DNA from: Solimonas sp036405815
GTDB lineage: Bacteria; Pseudomonadota; Gammaproteobacteria; Nevskiales; Nevskiaceae
DNA: 64,000 bases
NCBI GenBank assembly: GCA_036405815.1
Contig: DASWWX010000060.1
Coordinates: forward strand, 8,140 to 72,139
Direction of reading: 5' to 3'
Part shown: positions 62,344-64,000 of the stretch, in pieces
Layout of the letters: each line of letters starts with the position of its first letter
Position numbering within the stretch: the stretch's first letter is position 1
Program-made: the position numbers and the translations under genes
Notes under the pieces: generated by a model
The model's input: the letters and a program-made list of their open reading frames with translations, nothing else
Told to the model about the DNA's origin: nothing
The model's database searches: none

Positions 62344-64000
62344 CAGGCGTTCTTCTTGCTCGCTGCCTTCTTGGCTGCCTTTTTGGCGGGCGCCTTCTTT
62401 GCAACCTTCTTGGCCGTCGCCTTCTTCACCGCTTTCTTCGCGACTTTCTTGGCGGCCGGCTTGCTCTCGGCAGCGGGTGCCGCCGTTTTCTTGGCCGCCT
62501 TGCGGCCCTTGCCCTTGGCCGGCGCCATCTTCTCGGCTTCTGCCAGATACGCCTCGCACTCGAAGACGCTGAGGTCCTCGGCCTGCTTGCCGCGCGGGAT
62601 GCGCGCCTTGCGCTTGCCGTCGGTGATGTACGGGCCGAAGCGACCCTTGATGATGCGAATGCCGGTATCGCCGAAACGCTTGATCGTCGCCGCTTCCAGC
62701 GCCGCGGCCTTCTGCTCGATCAGCTCGATGACGCGCGGCAGTTCAATGGTGTACGGATCGTCGTCCTTCTTCAGCGACACGAACTGGCCGTCATAACGCG
62801 CGTACGGACCGAAGCGGCCGATATTGACGTCGACCTCCTCGCCGGTCGGCAGCGCGCCGAGCTTGCGCGGCAGGCGGAACAGCGCCAGCGCGTCATCCAG
62901 CGTGATCGTGTCGATACGCTGGTTGGCGCGCAGCGAGGCGAAGCGCGGCTTGTCGCTGTCGTCCTTGGTGCCGATCTGCACGAACGGCCCGAAGCGGCCG
63001 AGGCGCGCCGACACCGGCTTGCCGCTGACCGGATCGGTGCCGATCACGCGGGCTTCCGAGACTTCCTTGCGCGACAGCTCCATCTTCTCGTCGATGCGCG
63101 GCTTGAACGACTGCCAGAACTGCGCCAGCAGCGGCTGCCACTGCTTCTCGCCGCGCGATACCGCATCGAGATCGTCTTCCAGGTGTGCCGTGAACTCGTA
63201 GTCCACGTACTGCGTGAAGTGATCGGTCAGGAACTTGTTGACGATCATGCCGACATCGGTCGGGTTGAAGGCCTTGCCGTCGAGGCGCACGTAGTCGCGC
63301 GCCTGCAGCGTCGAGATGATCGACGCATACGTGGACGGACGACCGATGTCGTACTCCTCCAGCGTCTTCACCAGCGAGGCTTCGGTGTAGCGCGGCGGCG
63401 GCTCGGTGAAATGCTGGTCGGCGATCAGGTCGGCGAGCTTCACGGTCTCGCCCACTTCCAGCACCGGCAGACGCTTGTCGTCGTCGTCGTCTTCCTTGCC
63501 GCTGGGCGTGTCGAAGCTCTGCGTGTAGGCAGCGATGAAGCCCGGCTCCACCAGCGTCGAGCCGTTGGCCTTGAACGCATGCTTGTCGCCAGCGCGCAGC
63601 TCGGCGGCGACGGTGTCGAACACCGCCTGCTCCATCTGCGAGGCGACCGTGCGCTTCCAGACCAGCTCGTAGAGCTTGGCCTGGTCCGGCTGCAGATACT
63701 TGGCGACATCCTTGGGCAGGCGCGCAGCCGAGGTCGGGCGCACCGCCTCATGCGCTTCCTGCGCGTTCTTGCTCTTGGTCTTGTAGTAGCGCGGTTCCGG
63801 CGGCAGGGCCTTGGCGCCGAACTGCTGCGGGATCACCTTGCGGATGTCGGCCAGCGCGTCCTGCGACAGCGTCACCGAGTCGGTACGCATGTAGCTGATG
63901 AGGCCCACGGTTTCGCCGCCGATATCGACGCCTTCATACAGCTGCTGCGCGGTGCGCATGGCGCGTTGCGCAGTGAAGCCGAGCTTGCGGTTGGCTTCCT
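62343..64000 (-). CDS. topA: DNA topoisomerase I (5' part beyond window)
   Basis: Type IA topoisomerase that relaxes negative supercoils; only the C-terminal ~552 residues are in the window, the frame being open to 64000. The active-site Tyr is in LISYMRTDSVTLSQDAL. RPSTYASIISTLQARDYV is a family signature. After the core come three Toprim_Crpt-type repeats (LGRFGPFVQIG, NIGRFGPYARYDGQFV, KGRFGPYITDGKRKARIP) instead of zinc ribbons, and a Lys/Ala tail (about 50 residues) that resembles histone-like DNA-binding tails. The stop overlaps the tsaC start. Confidence 0.97.
   Translation of the reverse strand, partial: EANRKLGFTAQRAMRTAQQLYEGVDIGGETVGLISYMRTDSVTLSQDALADIRKVIPQQFGAKALPPEPRYYKTKSKNAQEAHEAVRPTSAARLPKDVAKYLQPDQAKLYELVWKRTVASQMEQAVFDTVAAELRAGDKHAFKANGSTLVEPGFIAAYTQSFDTPSGKEDDDDDKRLPVLEVGETVKLADLIADQHFTEPPPRYTEASLVKTLEEYDIGRPSTYASIISTLQARDYVRLDGKAFNPTDVGMIVNKFLTDHFTQYVDYEFTAHLEDDLDAVSRGEKQWQPLLAQFWQSFKPRIDEKMELSRKEVSEARVIGTDPVSGKPVSARLGRFGPFVQIGTKDDSDKPRFASLRANQRIDTITLDDALALFRLPRKLGALPTGEEVDVNIGRFGPYARYDGQFVSLKKDDDPYTIELPRVIELIEQKAAALEAATIKRFGDTGIRIIKGRFGPYITDGKRKARIPRGKQAEDLSVFECEAYLAEAEKMAPAKGKGRKAAKKTAAPAAESKPAAKKVAKKAVKKATAKKVAKKAPAKKAAKKAASKKNA

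Overview
This is a GC-rich, gene-dense chromosomal window from a Gram-negative bacterium. The gene complement (prfC, plsB, mscL, hemF-tsaC-topA, oxyR, a TolC/EmrAB pump, two-partner secretion, a DUF3106 sigma-factor locus and an M2-family peptidyl-dipeptidase) fits a Gammaproteobacterium near the Xanthomonadales/Nevskiales; the genus cannot be fixed from the sequence. No insertion sequence, prophage, CRISPR array or rRNA was seen. No gene-free stretch exceeds about 250 bases; the two longest (6177-6422 and 40688-40934) hold promoter, leader and terminator elements.

Layout. 1-6.2 kb: a two-partner secretion pair on the minus strand, an FhaB/TpsA exoprotein that runs off the left edge and its FhaC/TpsB transporter. 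6.4-10.4 kb: an M2 peptidase, a POT peptide permease and a DUF4112 protein. 10.6-18.6 kb: plsB, an FkpA-type lipoprotein isomerase, a GMC oxidoreductase with a Tat-exported partner, acylphosphatase, an unknown protein and a MATE pump. 18.8-25.4 kb: an ECF sigma factor translationally coupled to two small proteins (one DUF3106), a methyltransferase, an MFS exporter, prfC and an unrecognised barrel-like lipoprotein. 25.4-29.2 kb: an hvfXABC operon predicted to make a cysteine-modified copper-binding RiPP (EGKCG-repeat peptide), divergent from an AraC-type regulator. 29.2-36.3 kb: a GGDEF/EAL protein, tRNA-Ile2(CAU), and a tetR-tolC / emrA-emrB efflux locus around a palindromic operator.

36.3-40.7 kb: an overlapping four-gene operon (thermostable-hemolysin family protein, AMP-dependent ligase, heme-oxygenase-like diiron protein, SDR), read here as an uncharacterised fatty-acyl-type biosynthetic or signalling pathway, with a TPR protein behind it. 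40.9-46.5 kb: a PBP-like protein and outer-membrane channel, divergent from a histidine kinase and sigma54-dependent regulator, then a thioesterase. 46.5-51.9 kb: a complete phenylalanine-to-fumarate/acetoacetate operon (phhA-hppD-hmgA-fah-maiA), divergent from an Lrp/AsnC regulator. 52-64 kb: proline iminopeptidase, MltD-like transglycosylase, DUF456 protein, patatin phospholipase, an unknown membrane/TPR protein, MscL, an epimerase, OxyR, and topA-tsaC-hemF, with topA running off the right edge.

The two systems most worth a second look are the hvfXABC copper-RiPP operon, whose precursor gene is flanked by perfect hairpins, and the hemolysin-family/ligase/diiron/SDR operon. All functions are inferred from motifs and context; no database search was run.
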